DNA of 34,142 nt from an uncultured Clostridia bacterium (GCA_959605945.1 CAUHGY010000011.1:1-34142); one strand, 5' to 3'. Positions 7,194 through 14,839 are shown, numbered from the stretch's first letter. Translations and numbers: made by a program. The notes: generated from the sequence alone by a model not told the origin.

Positions 7194-8012
7194 GTGGATT
7201 ACGGAAAGATTGTATCGCTGGTCTATGAAGCGAGAAAGATAATTTTTTCAAAAGAACTCAATCCGCATGAAAAAAATCAAAATCCTTATGATTTTGTTAC
7301 TGCGGCAGATCTGGGTATAAGCGAATTTCTAAAAAAAGAACTCTATAAAGCGTTTCCCGACGCGGGATTTGTTACCGAAGAAGAGCAGGAACACATCTTA
7401 TCGGAAAAAGCGTTTATTCTGGATCCTATAGACGGCACAACCAATCTTATATACGATTACAGAATGAGTTCTATCTCGCTGGCTTATACCGAGAACGGAA
7501 AAGTGAAATTCGGCGTGGTATATAATCCTTTTTCCGAAGAAATGTTTTTTGCCGTCAGCGGAAAGGGCGCATATATGTACAATGCCGTAAACGGCGTTGA
7601 TGACCTGATTAAAACCGGTATAGAAAATTATAATGAAAACCGTTTATCCGTTGCGGAAAGAAATATAAAGCACTCGCTGATAGAGTTCGGCGCAAACTTA
7701 TCGCATAAGGACGAAGCCGCCGAAACTTTTGCAAGGGCAAAACTTGTTTTTGACAACTGCCTTGACTTGCGCAGGGTATGTTCCACGGCGATCGTTCTCT
7801 GCTATATCGCCGCGGGGAGACTTGACGGATATTTTGAAAAATACATAAAACCGTGGGACTATGCGGCGGGGATTCTTATCCTTGAAGAGGCCGGCGGAAA
7901 AGCATCGGATTGGTCAGGCAACCCGTTGCCTTTGGACAGGCCGGGGTCTATAGTCTGCGCAACGTCTGAAATACATAGCGGTTTGAGAAAACTTGTGAAC
8001 GGAGATAAATAA
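7194..8012 (+). CDS. Inositol monophosphatase superfamily protein
   Basis: 272 residues from the GTG at 7194, chosen because GAGGTG lies 7 nt upstream and the family alignment begins here; an in-frame TTG at 7146 would add 16 unlikely residues. Metal-dependent phosphatase signatures are intact: E62/E63 in FVTEEEQE, DPIDGTTN at 77-84, and a C-terminal KPWDYAAGILILEEAGG. Family members dephosphorylate inositol phosphates, fructose-1,6-bisphosphate, histidinol phosphate or 3',5'-nucleotide bisphosphates; the substrate here cannot be told from motifs. Its stop overlaps the next gene by one base (TAATG), so the two are likely cotranscribed and coupled. Confidence 0.85.
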   Translation: MDYGKIVSLVYEARKIIFSKELNPHEKNQNPYDFVTAADLGISEFLKKELYKAFPDAGFVTEEEQEHILSEKAFILDPIDGTTNLIYDYRMSSISLAYTENGKVKFGVVYNPFSEEMFFAVSGKGAYMYNAVNGVDDLIKTGIENYNENRLSVAERNIKHSLIEFGANLSHKDEAAETFARAKLVFDNCLDLRRVCSTAIVLCYIAAGRLDGYFEKYIKPWDYAAGILILEEAGGKASDWSGNPLPLDRPGSIVCATSEIHSGLRKLVNGDK

Positions 8013-8815
8013 TGAAGGACGTACATAACAATACCGCAATAATAGTGTCGGAGATACACGGCATAACTTTCACGGTGTTTTTTATAATAGAAAAAGTACT
8101 CGGAGAATTTGTTTATCCGTACCTTCTGCGTTATCTGTCAAAACTGCTGGTGATATTTATTTCTGCAGTTATTGCAGCCGTTCTTTATACGGCGCTCTAT
8201 TTCGTGATCAGAAAAATTTACGATCTGATCCTTGTTACCCGAAATAAGAAACTTAAAATAGAAGGTACCTGGTATCACGTTCATATTCCGCACTATCTGG
8301 GCAAAGAAGATTACAGCCAGGAAAAAATAAGTGCGGGCATAACCACTGTTTCCAGGGTGTTTACCGATTTTACCTTTGTCGGAAATAACGAAAAATTTTA
8401 TATTTTGAACGGTAAATTGGTTTCCAAAAGCGAAAACGCCACACATTGGTATACCAAAGCTACAAAATTGTCTGACGATAACGATTTCGATATAATAGAA
8501 ATTTACGAAGCGTCTACCAAAGGAAATCCCGTAAAAAGAATCAGAGCTTGCCCGTATTGTAAAAAAGAGTTTGATAAACCCGTTGAAATTCAGGAAGCCG
8601 AAAGGTTCCGCCACGGAATACATAAAATCGACATAGTGGAAACGGGCGGCGTCTGCACAAGGATGAATGCGGAATATTCCGATTGCTGGCCTTCACTGAA
8701 AAACGGGGAATTGCTTTTTTACCGCACAAAGGAAGAGCGCGATGAAAGGATAAGACTGTTTTTCGAAGAAGCCGAAAAAATGAATAGCGCAAACCGTAAA
8801 GATACGGCGCAGTAA
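8012..8815 (+). CDS. Two-TM membrane protein with cytoplasmic beta-rich domain, function unknown
   Basis: 267 residues, not recognised as a named family. Two hydrophobic helices occupy about 17-37 and 44-68, followed by a basic turn (TRNKKLK) and a domain starting IEGTWYHVHIP (83-93) with alternating beta-type segments to about 170, a CPYCKK pair (C180, C183), two further cysteines (C215, C225) and a charged helical C-terminus. The arrangement of two N-terminal helices then a lipocalin-like GxW beta domain recalls the 2TM-beta effector (Cap15-like) proteins of anti-phage systems, but this is only a shape resemblance and no nucleotidyltransferase lies nearby. Start overlaps the IMPase gene stop. 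Confidence 0.6.
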   Translation: MKDVHNNTAIIVSEIHGITFTVFFIIEKVLGEFVYPYLLRYLSKLLVIFISAVIAAVLYTALYFVIRKIYDLILVTRNKKLKIEGTWYHVHIPHYLGKEDYSQEKISAGITTVSRVFTDFTFVGNNEKFYILNGKLVSKSENATHWYTKATKLSDDNDFDIIEIYEASTKGNPVKRIRACPYCKKEFDKPVEIQEAERFRHGIHKIDIVETGGVCTRMNAEYSDCWPSLKNGELLFYRTKEERDERIRLFFEEAEKMNSANRKDTAQ

Positions 8816-8826
8816 AGATTAAAGGC

Positions 8827-8860
8827 AACGCATTGCATATTTTGTGCAATGCGTTCGGTT
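8827..8860 (+). terminator. Intrinsic terminator after the two-TM gene
   Basis: AACGCATTGCA (8827-8837) pairs perfectly with TGCAATGCGTT (8845-8855) around a 7-nt loop; the tail CGGTTTTC is only moderately T-rich. It lies 12 nt after the stop codon. Confidence 0.7.
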
Positions 8861-8872
8861 TTCAGGTAATAT

Positions 8873-9113
8873 CATCGCATCGGATAGTCGTGATGGTTTA
8901 TTCGGAAATATCGCGCATGCGGTGCGGTCGGACTAGACGACGGCAATTGTATAAATGCAAAAAATGCGAACATTTTGCGGGTGCCCGAAAGCAATCGGGC
9001 TAAATAAGAGCAGGGTTTAATAAAACGGGAAACAATAGGGGAATATAATGAATATTATTGAGATAAATCAATAGAAAAAACATTACATACGGCAGTCAGC
9101 CGTAAAAAACAAT
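8873..9113 (+). other. Gene-less stretch with several hairpins; possible structured RNA
   Basis: No convincing gene. Small stems follow one another on the plus strand: GTCG/CGAC around GACTAGA, AAAATG (8961-8966) with CATTTT (8971-8976) around CGAA, and GCCCGA (8983-8988) with TCGGGC (8995-9000). The stretch leads into the hairpin terminator at 9114-9140. A 36-codon frame at 8893-9003 has a CKKC word but no Shine-Dalgarno. Either a decayed gene or an undescribed RNA; evidence is weak. Confidence 0.25.
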
Positions 9114-9140
9114 CCCCGGTCTTTATGACCGGGGCAAATT
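9114..9140. terminator. Bidirectional intrinsic terminator
   Basis: CCCCGGTC (9114-9121) and GACCGGGG (9127-9134) form a perfect 8-bp stem around TTTAT. Plus-strand tail: CAAATTTTTT. On the minus strand the stem is followed by ATTGTTTTTT, so it can end transcripts from both sides, notably that of the gene at 9229-9666. Confidence 0.8.
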
Positions 9141-9228
9141 TTTTATCGGGCAGAATTTCTTTTTCCGCAGAAGAAGAGCACAAACAGGAATTGCAATATG
9201 GAATTTTAACTTCGCCGACAGGCTGAAA

Positions 9229-9666
9229 TTAAAGGTATTTTTTCAGCCGCTGTTCGTAATCTTCTTCGAGTTTTAAAAGTTTTCCGACGAGCGCGGCGAC
9301 TCCTTCCGAAAGGTTTTCTTTTTCGTTATCCATCGCTTTCAGCTCGTTGATTCCCATCACCGTACCGTTGATCATCATTTCAGCCACCTGGTTGCGGCTG
9401 TTGTCTACCATTGATTTCATTTTGATGCTCGTCCAAAGCATTGCTTTTTTAAAAGGATTTATATCCTGCGGCGTGATACCGTTTTCCGCCATGTATGTGG
9501 AAATTTCGCCGATAACCTTTTCGTATCCGTCGTATTGATCGGTAAGTTCCGCTCTGATGTCTTCGTCCTTGACTGCGGGCAGCAGGTCGGATATGCTCTG
9601 AAGTGCGATATGCGCGTTTTTGTATACGTCGTTAACGGCTTTTTCGTTGTAGCTTTTTGCGTCCAT
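9229..9666 (-). CDS. Small all-helical protein, ferritin-like/DUF2383-type (tentative)
   Basis: 145 residues with no signal peptide or membrane segment, rich in Glu, Lys, Met and Leu. The pattern suggests a bundle of four or so long amphipathic helices: ALQSISDLLPAVKDEDIRAELTD, YDGYEKVIGEISTYMAENG, FKKAMLWTSIKMKSMVD and the C-terminal NLSEGVAALVGKLLKLEEDYEQRLKKYL. This resembles the four-helix proteins grouped as DUF2383/ferritin-like, but no metal-ligand ExxH pattern is seen. GGAG precedes the ATG on the minus strand. Transcribed alone, divergent from rplU, ended by the hairpin at 9114-9140. Function unknown. Confidence 0.7.
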   Translation of the reverse strand: MDAKSYNEKAVNDVYKNAHIALQSISDLLPAVKDEDIRAELTDQYDGYEKVIGEISTYMAENGITPQDINPFKKAMLWTSIKMKSMVDNSRNQVAEMMINGTVMGINELKAMDNEKENLSEGVAALVGKLLKLEEDYEQRLKKYL

Positions 9667-9740
9667 AATGAAAAAATCTCCTTTAATATGTTTCTGTTAA
9701 TTTAGTTTGTCCCTTACTTGCAAAAATATGCTTAAATCGT

Positions 9741-9769
9741 TTGACATTTGCAGACAAATAATGTAAAAT
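9741..9769 (+). promoter_or_regulatory. Sigma-A promoter for rplU-rpmA
   Basis: TTGACA (9741-9746), 17-nt spacer, TAAAAT (9764-9769). Predicted start near 9776 leaves a leader of about 82 nt before rplU. Confidence 0.8.
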
Positions 9770-9775
9770 CGTCAA

Positions 9776-9857
9776 TGAGCCGCTCGATAGGGGTTTTTTA
9801 AGCGCGTGAGCGCACCCTTAAATTTATATCGGCGAGACTGGTCAGCAGGAGGTTAAT
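9776..9857 (+). promoter_or_regulatory. rplU 5' leader, probable L21-type ribosomal-protein leader
   Basis: The leader contains a hairpin GCGC-GTGA-GCGC (GNRA-type loop) enclosed by AGGG and CCCT, with GATA and TATC further out. Position directly before rplU is that of the L21 leader family (Rfam RF00559) known in Firmicutes; a covariance search is needed to confirm. AGGAGG for rplU follows at 9847-9852. Confidence 0.5.
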
Positions 9858-10166
9858 ATGTACGCAATCGTAGAAAACGGTTCCAAACAGTACAAGGCGG
9901 AAATCGGCTCTGTCATCAGATTCGAAAAGCTTGCGGGAAATGTCGGCGACAAAGTCGAATTCGGCGTTCTCATGGTTTCCGCGGATGACGGAATCAAAGT
10001 TGCCGGCGAGGCAAGCGCCTACAAGGTCGTGGGCGAAATCACAGAACAGGGCAAGGGAAAAAAGATAGTTGTCTTTAAGTACAAAGCCAAAAAGAATGAA
10101 AGGAAGAAGCAAGGTCATAGGCAGCCTTTCACCGCAGTTAAGATTTTAGAAATCGCTGCTAAATAA
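9858..10166 (+). CDS. rplU: 50S ribosomal protein L21
   Basis: 102 residues, standard length. It opens MYAIVENGSKQYKAEIGSVIRFEKL and ends in KKNERKKQGHRQPFTAVKILEI, both L21 signatures for the 23S-binding protein. Excellent Shine-Dalgarno AGGAGG. The rpmA start follows 18 nt after the stop, with no intervening gene for the Prp protease that usually sits here in Firmicutes. Confidence 0.97.
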   Translation: MYAIVENGSKQYKAEIGSVIRFEKLAGNVGDKVEFGVLMVSADDGIKVAGEASAYKVVGEITEQGKGKKIVVFKYKAKKNERKKQGHRQPFTAVKILEIAAK

Positions 10167-10184
10167 GGACGGAGGGTATATAAT

Positions 10185-10463
10185 ATGATTTTATTCAGAT
10201 TATTCGCTCACCACAAAGGTGGCGGCAGCACTAAGAACGGCAGGGATTCCAACGCCAAAAGACTGGGCATAAAACGCAACGACGGTCAGGAAATTCTCGC
10301 AGGCGGAATAATCGTTCGCCAGCGCGGTACCAAGATCCATCCCGGCAATAACGTGGGAATCGGCAGTGACGATACGCTGTTTGCACTTATCGACGGAACG
10401 GTCAAGTTCGAAAGAATGGGCAGAAAAGATAAAAAAGTAAGCGTATACGCTAAGGAAAATTAA
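10185..10463 (+). CDS. rpmA: 50S ribosomal protein L27 with short cleavable N-terminus
   Basis: 92 residues. The mature part HHKGGGSTKNGRDSNAKRLG is classic L27, whose flexible N-terminus reaches the peptidyl-transferase centre. It is preceded by MILFRLFA, a short version of the Firmicutes extension (typically ending QFFA or QLFA) that the Prp cysteine protease removes; cleavage is expected between A8 and H9. GGAGGG precedes the ATG. Ends just before a strong terminator, so rplU-rpmA form a two-gene unit. Confidence 0.97.
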   Translation: MILFRLFAHHKGGGSTKNGRDSNAKRLGIKRNDGQEILAGGIIVRQRGTKIHPGNNVGIGSDDTLFALIDGTVKFERMGRKDKKVSVYAKEN

Positions 10464-10470
10464 AAAATTT

Positions 10471-10497
10471 CGGGCTGTTATTTACAGCCCGTTTTTT
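10471..10497 (+). terminator. Intrinsic terminator after rpmA
   Basis: CGGGCTGT (10471-10478) pairs with ACAGCCCG (10484-10491) around TATTT, followed directly by TTTTTT. A textbook rho-independent terminator. Confidence 0.92.
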
Positions 10498-10517
10498 CTG
10501 CCGAAAGGTTTTTTACC

Positions 10518-11363
10518 ATGGAAAAAATAACTTATTCAAGAGAATATTTCGATATTAAAGACACTCTCGAGTGCGGCCAGGTATTTCGTTTCAGGGAGTG
10601 CGGTGAAGGATATAAAGTGATAGCCTGGGATAAGTGCGCTTTATGCCGTTCTGACGGCGACAAAACGATAATAGAGTGCGAAAACGGCGACAGAGAGTAT
10701 TTCGAGAACTATTTCGATTTAAAGCGCGATTATTCGGCTATTTACGAAACAGCTTTAAAAGAAGGCGTTGCCGTTCTTGCAACCGCGGCGAAAGCGGGCA
10801 GGGGAATAAGAATTCTCAATCAGAATAAGACCGAGGCGCTTTTTTCCTTCATAGTTTCGCAGAACAACAATATTCCCAGAATAAAGGGCATTCTGGAACG
10901 GCTGTGCGCGGCGCTCGGGAGGGAAAAAGAGTTTTGCGGAGAGAAGTTTTATGCGTTCCCTGCGGTGGAAGCGCTTGCGGCGGAGAACGAAGAGTTTTAT
11001 AAAAAGATGGGGCTCGGATACCGTGCGGAATATTTGCGCCGTCTTGCGGCCGACATGACTGCGGGAAAAATCGACCTTGCGGCGATGGAAAATCTCGGTA
11101 CGAAGGAACTTAAAAAGAGGCTGTGCGCTCTGCACGGGGTCGGGCCGAAGGTGGCAGACTGCGCGTCGCTTTTCGGCTTTCACAGAAGCGACAGTTTCCC
11201 TGTGGATACCTGGATAGAAAAAGTGTACAGAGAAGATTTTAAAGGGGAACTGAGCGGCAGGGAGAGAATAGCCGACTATTTCGCCGAAAAATTCAAAGAA
11301 AACGCCGGTTATTATCAGCAATATCTTTTTTATTACAAGCGCAGTTTGGAAAAAACGCAATAA
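10518..11363 (+). CDS. ogg: 8-oxoguanine DNA glycosylase, OGG1/AlkA type
   Basis: 281 residues; base-excision repair enzyme that removes oxidised guanine and can nick the strand. An N-terminal beta domain (SREYFDIKDTLECGQVFRF) precedes the helical HhH-GPD core. The hairpin LHGVGPKVADCASLF carries the catalytic lysine K211, and the aspartate D230 in FPVDTW completes the active site, matching OGG1 order (GVGxKVADC...VDxH/W). The QNNNIPRIKGILERL segment is the usual substrate-binding helix. No iron-sulfur cysteine cluster is present. The ATG lies 20 nt after the preceding terminator's T-run; GAAAGG is a plausible Shine-Dalgarno. Confidence 0.9.
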   Translation: MEKITYSREYFDIKDTLECGQVFRFRECGEGYKVIAWDKCALCRSDGDKTIIECENGDREYFENYFDLKRDYSAIYETALKEGVAVLATAAKAGRGIRILNQNKTEALFSFIVSQNNNIPRIKGILERLCAALGREKEFCGEKFYAFPAVEALAAENEEFYKKMGLGYRAEYLRRLAADMTAGKIDLAAMENLGTKELKKRLCALHGVGPKVADCASLFGFHRSDSFPVDTWIEKVYREDFKGELSGRERIADYFAEKFKENAGYYQQYLFYYKRSLEKTQ

Positions 11364-11388
11364 AAGAGCGCAAGATATATGAAAATAT

Positions 11389-11418
11389 TTGTCAAAAAGC
11401 CGCGCTTTATGCTATACT
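11389..11418 (+). promoter_or_regulatory. Promoter for the scaffold/GGGtGRT pair
   Basis: TTGTCA (11389-11394), 18-nt spacer, TATACT (11413-11418). Predicted start about 34 nt before the ATG at 11459. Confidence 0.65.
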
Positions 11419-11458
11419 TTAACAAAGCTAAATCGAAAATTTTTGGAGGGCATAATTT

Positions 11459-12151
11459 ATGCAGTATTCAACCGAAGTAAACGAAATGACCTGCGTAGCC
11501 AAAGGCCCCGATCACGGTCCCGCGCCGATACCCGAAGAAGCAAAATGGGTTCAGGCAAAAGAGATCGCCGATATATCGGGCTTTACTCACGGCGTGGGCA
11601 GGTGCGCGCCGCAGCAGGGGGCGTGCAAACTCACCCTTAACGTTAAAAACGGCATCATTGAAGAGGCGCTTGTGGAGACCATCGGCTGCTCGGGAATGAC
11701 GCATTCCGCGGCTATGGCGGCGGAAATTCTTCCCGGCAAAACTATTCTCGAAGCGCTCAATACCGACCTTGTCTGCGACGCTATAAACACCGCTATGCGT
11801 GAACTGTTTTTGCAGATAGTATACGGCAGAACGCAGTCGGCTTTCTCTGAAGACGGTCTCGTTGTCGGCGCAGGGCTTGAAGATCTCGGCAAAGGTCTGC
11901 GCTCTCAGGTGGGAACCATGTATTCCACCAGGAAAAAGGGACCGAGATACCTTGAAATGGCGGAAGGCTACGTCACCAAGATAGCTCTCGATAAAGACGA
12001 TCAGATTATCGGTTACTCTTTCGTTAATTTCGGCAAAATGGCAGATTTCATAAAGAAAGGCCTGTCCGCCGACGAAGCGTATAAAAAAGCTTCGGGGCAG
12101 TACGGAAGATTCGACGGGGCAGCGAAATACATCGACCCCAGAAAGGAATAA
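11459..12151 (+). CDS. Iron-sulfur cluster assembly scaffold-like protein (NifU/IscU N-terminal type)
   Basis: 230 residues. The middle resembles the NifU/IscU scaffold fold: RCAPQQGACKLTLNVKNGIIEEALVETIGCSGMTHSAAMAAEIL, with cysteines C49, C56, C77 and C106. The canonical third scaffold cysteine region is altered (VGAGLEDLGKGLRSQ), so it is a divergent member whose cluster ligands may differ. N- and C-terminal extensions (MTCVAKGPDHGPAPIPEEAKW; AYKKASGQYGRFDGAAKYI) are not in classic IscU. GGAGGG precedes the ATG. The next gene follows after 13 nt and the two are a recurrent pair, suggesting one complex or pathway; the true function is unknown. Confidence 0.8.
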   Translation: MQYSTEVNEMTCVAKGPDHGPAPIPEEAKWVQAKEIADISGFTHGVGRCAPQQGACKLTLNVKNGIIEEALVETIGCSGMTHSAAMAAEILPGKTILEALNTDLVCDAINTAMRELFLQIVYGRTQSAFSEDGLVVGAGLEDLGKGLRSQVGTMYSTRKKGPRYLEMAEGYVTKIALDKDDQIIGYSFVNFGKMADFIKKGLSADEAYKKASGQYGRFDGAAKYIDPRKE

Positions 12152-12164
12152 GGAGGGTACCGCA

Positions 12165-13169
12165 ATGAGTATTACTTTCGAAGGTTACGACAGAAGAATA
12201 GATAAAATCAGCAAGTGTCTTGCCGAATACGGGATAAAGGATTTAGCCGATGCCAAAGCCGTGTGCGACGCGAAAGGCGTTGACGTGGAAGCCATTGTCA
12301 AAGGCGTTCAGCCCATTGCTTTCGAAAACGCAGTGTGGGCGTACACCGTCGGCGCGGCAATAGCCATTAAAAAAGGCTGCAAGAAGGCTGCCGACGCCGC
12401 AGAAGCCATCGGCATAGGCTTGCAGAGTTTCTGCATACCGGGTTCGGTTGCCGAAAACAGAAAGGTAGGGCTGGGGCACGGCAATCTTGCCGCAATGCTG
12501 CTCCGCGAAGAGACAAAGTGTTTTGCCTTTCTTGCCGGTCATGAATCGTTTGCTGCCGCCGAAGGCGCGATAGGCATCGCAAAGACCGCCAACAAGGTCA
12601 GAAAGACCCCACTCAAAGTTATTCTCAACGGCTTGGGCAAGGACGCTGCGTTTATAATAAGCAGAATCAACGGATTTACCTATGTTCAGACCAAGTTCGA
12701 TTACTATACGGAAGAACTCAGTATCGTCAAGGAGACGGCTTACAGCGACGGAGACAGGGCGAAGGTTCGCTGTTACGGCGCGGATGACGTCAACGAGGGC
12801 GTCGCTATAATGAAGCACGAACAGGTAGACGTGTCTATCACCGGCAACTCCACCAACCCGACGAGATTCCAGCACCCCGTTGCGGGAACGTATAAAAAAT
12901 GGGCGGTTGAAAACGGCAAGAAATATTTCTCTGTCGCATCCGGCGGCGGTACGGGAAGAACACTTCATCCGGACAACATGGCGGCGGGCCCTGCAAGTTA
13001 CGGCATGACCGACACCATGGGCCGTATGCACTCCGACGCTCAGTTTGCAGGCTCTTCGTCCGTTCCGGCGCACGTTGAGATGATGGGGCTTATCGGCATG
13101 GGCAACAACCCCATGGTCGGAGCTTCGGTCGCAATCGCGGTTGCCGTGCAGGAAGGAATGACAAAATAA
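12165..13169 (+). CDS. GGGtGRT family protein
   Basis: 334 residues. The naming motif GGGTGRT is at 260-266 (within SVASGGGTGRTLHPDN). Other conserved-looking parts are VGLGHGNLAAMLLREETKCFAFLAGHESFAAAEGAIGIAKTAN, ITGNSTNPTRFQHPVAGTYKKWA and the Gly/Met-rich end FAGSSSVPAHVEMMGLIGMGNNPMVGASVAIAVAVQ. No signal or membrane span. The family is found mostly in anaerobes beside the scaffold-like gene and has no demonstrated activity; nucleotide or phosphate binding by the Gly-rich loop would be a guess. AGGAGG precedes the ATG; a terminator follows. Confidence 0.9.
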   Translation: MSITFEGYDRRIDKISKCLAEYGIKDLADAKAVCDAKGVDVEAIVKGVQPIAFENAVWAYTVGAAIAIKKGCKKAADAAEAIGIGLQSFCIPGSVAENRKVGLGHGNLAAMLLREETKCFAFLAGHESFAAAEGAIGIAKTANKVRKTPLKVILNGLGKDAAFIISRINGFTYVQTKFDYYTEELSIVKETAYSDGDRAKVRCYGADDVNEGVAIMKHEQVDVSITGNSTNPTRFQHPVAGTYKKWAVENGKKYFSVASGGGTGRTLHPDNMAAGPASYGMTDTMGRMHSDAQFAGSSSVPAHVEMMGLIGMGNNPMVGASVAIAVAVQEGMTK

Positions 13170-13177
13170 AACGTAAT

Positions 13178-13207
13178 AAAGGTCTGCTCTTTGCGGCGGA
13201 CCTTTTT
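13178..13207 (+). terminator. Intrinsic terminator after the GGGtGRT gene
   Basis: AAAGGTCTGC (13178-13187) pairs with GCGGACCTTT (13196-13205) with one G-U pair around an 8-nt loop; the T-run extends to 13207. Confidence 0.85.
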
Positions 13208-13301
13208 GCATTTAAATTATATTTCAGGATTTTAATCGGGAATAAAGCGGTAAATTCGGTGAATATATTTTTTTGACCGATAAAACCGTGCGGAGTTTTC
13301 A

Positions 13302-13316
13302 GGAAAATTATTTTCC
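13302..13316. repeat. Short perfect palindrome upstream of the trehalase-like gene
   Basis: GGAAAAT (13302-13308) and ATTTTCC (13310-13316) around one T. It lies in the 218-nt gap before the GH37 gene, where no clear -35/-10 pair was found. It may be a regulator site, but AT-rich palindromes of this size arise by chance. Confidence 0.3.
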
Positions 13317-13425
13317 GAATGCGGCATGTGTTTATTATGAAAGTGATCTCGGCGATTTTTATCGTTCAGAATTTGTATTCTGCAAAGCAAACGAAAATGC
13401 GGATGATGAGGAGGAAAAATGATAG

Positions 13426-14658
13426 ATGGATACATATAAAAAAATAAACGATTATATAAAAAATTCATGGGAAAAAGCCGTCAGAAAAAACGACTGCAAT
13501 AAAAATTTTGTTTTGCCGTATGACTTTGTGCCGCCTTGTGCGGATAACGGTTTTGTGACGCTGTTTTATTGGGATACATATTTTACCAATAAAGGTCTTA
13601 TTTCAGACGGATTGGCGCAATACGCTTATAACAATATAGAAAATCTGAAATATTGTTTAAGAAAGTTCGGGTGCGTTCCCAACTATTGCCGGGAAGACGG
13701 CGCCGATTATGCAAGCCAGCCGCCGCTTCTGATTTTTATGATCGATGATTTTTACACGTGCTCCGAAAACAAAGACTTTCTTGCGGACAGTTACGACGCT
13801 CTTTGCGCCGAATATAAATTTTGGATGACGAAGAGGCTTGCGCCTGAAGGTTTGAACTGTTGGGGAACAAACTGTACGGATGAAAATGCATTGCTTTCGT
13901 TTTTAAACGATATATACGCTGTGAGGGTGGGAATCGATGTCGGTTCGATGTCACGATTTGAAAAACTTAAATTTATCGGCGATATGATGGGAGAAAACGA
14001 GAGCGGCGAGGATTTTACGCCGCGTTTCGGCGGACGCGCTCACCGCCATTGCGCAGTTGATTTGAACGGATATCTTTACGGTTTTGAGAACACGATGGCA
14101 AAGTTTTGCAAAATTCTGGCAAACGGAGAACGAAATAAATGGCTTATCGCCGCAGCACAAAGGAAAAAACTTATGGAAAAATATTGTCTGGATAAAGAAA
14201 CGGGCGTATTTTTCGATTACGATTACGAAAACCGCCGCGCTACGGGTATATACTGCGCGGCATGTTACGTGCCTTTTGTTTTCGGTTTAAGCGGCGATGG
14301 CAGTGCCGTCGAAAAGATAAATTCGCACATTCTTCATGACTTCGGTGTTTCCGCCTGTGAAAACATTAAAACAGACGGCAAAATATTCCAATGGGGTTTT
14401 CCGAACAGCTGGGCGCCGCATAACTACTTTGCGTATGAGGCAAACAAGGCGACAGGAAATTTCGGAAGGGCTGAAGAGATTGCCTTAAAGTATCTCGATA
14501 ACGTTAACGATGAATTCAAAAAAACAGGTAAACTCTATGAAAAGTACGATGCGGTGCGCGGCGGCAAGGCATCGGTAAATGAATACGGCACGCCGGAAAT
14601 GTTGGGCTGGACGGCAGGTGTTTTTAAATATTTTGTCGATGAATTGATTAAAATTTAA
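13426..14658 (+). CDS. Glycoside hydrolase family 37 (trehalase-like) protein
   Basis: 410 residues, no signal peptide, so cytoplasmic. GH37 words are in order: FYWDTYFTNKGL (47-58), ESGEDFTPRF (192-201; compare ESGWDFSxRW, giving D196 as catalytic acid), QWGFPNSWAP (322-331; compare QWDxPxGWAP), YEKYD (371-375) and NEYGTPEMLGWTAGVF (385-400; E386 the expected base). It is shorter than E. coli trehalases (about 550) and the motifs are softened, so the substrate may be trehalose or another alpha-linked glucoside. GAGGAGG lies 11 nt before the ATG. Stands alone; no terminator is obvious after it. Confidence 0.8.
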   Translation: MDTYKKINDYIKNSWEKAVRKNDCNKNFVLPYDFVPPCADNGFVTLFYWDTYFTNKGLISDGLAQYAYNNIENLKYCLRKFGCVPNYCREDGADYASQPPLLIFMIDDFYTCSENKDFLADSYDALCAEYKFWMTKRLAPEGLNCWGTNCTDENALLSFLNDIYAVRVGIDVGSMSRFEKLKFIGDMMGENESGEDFTPRFGGRAHRHCAVDLNGYLYGFENTMAKFCKILANGERNKWLIAAAQRKKLMEKYCLDKETGVFFDYDYENRRATGIYCAACYVPFVFGLSGDGSAVEKINSHILHDFGVSACENIKTDGKIFQWGFPNSWAPHNYFAYEANKATGNFGRAEEIALKYLDNVNDEFKKTGKLYEKYDAVRGGKASVNEYGTPEMLGWTAGVFKYFVDELIKI

Positions 14659-14804
14659 GTTTTTATGACCCGTTTATTCTGGCAAATCGAATAAAGAAAC
14701 GCTGCGATTTAACGCGTCTGCCGCAAGTTATTCGTAATAATATCAGTTAACGGGCTTTATCTGTATTTCAAAAAAATATATGTGAAATAAGATATATGCC
14801 GCTC

Positions 14805-14839
14805 AAATTGTTGACATATCAACAATTTAATGTTATTTT
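14805..14839 (+). promoter_or_regulatory. MarR-family operator overlapping the -35 box of its own promoter
   Basis: AAATTGTTGA (14805-14814) and TCAACAATTT (14819-14828) are perfect 10-base arms around CATA. TTGACA (14811-14816) is embedded in it, with a possible -10 TATTTT (14834-14839) at 17 nt. A MarR-type dimer here would block RNA polymerase, so autorepression is likely. The start site near 14846 also argues against translation from the ATG at 14843. Confidence 0.75.

Noticed and set aside
8893..9003. 36-codon frame with a YKCKKCEHF word, recalling a transposase zinc finger
   Set aside because: Too short, no ribosome-binding site, and no inverted terminal repeats or target duplication; kept only as a note on the gene-less stretch.
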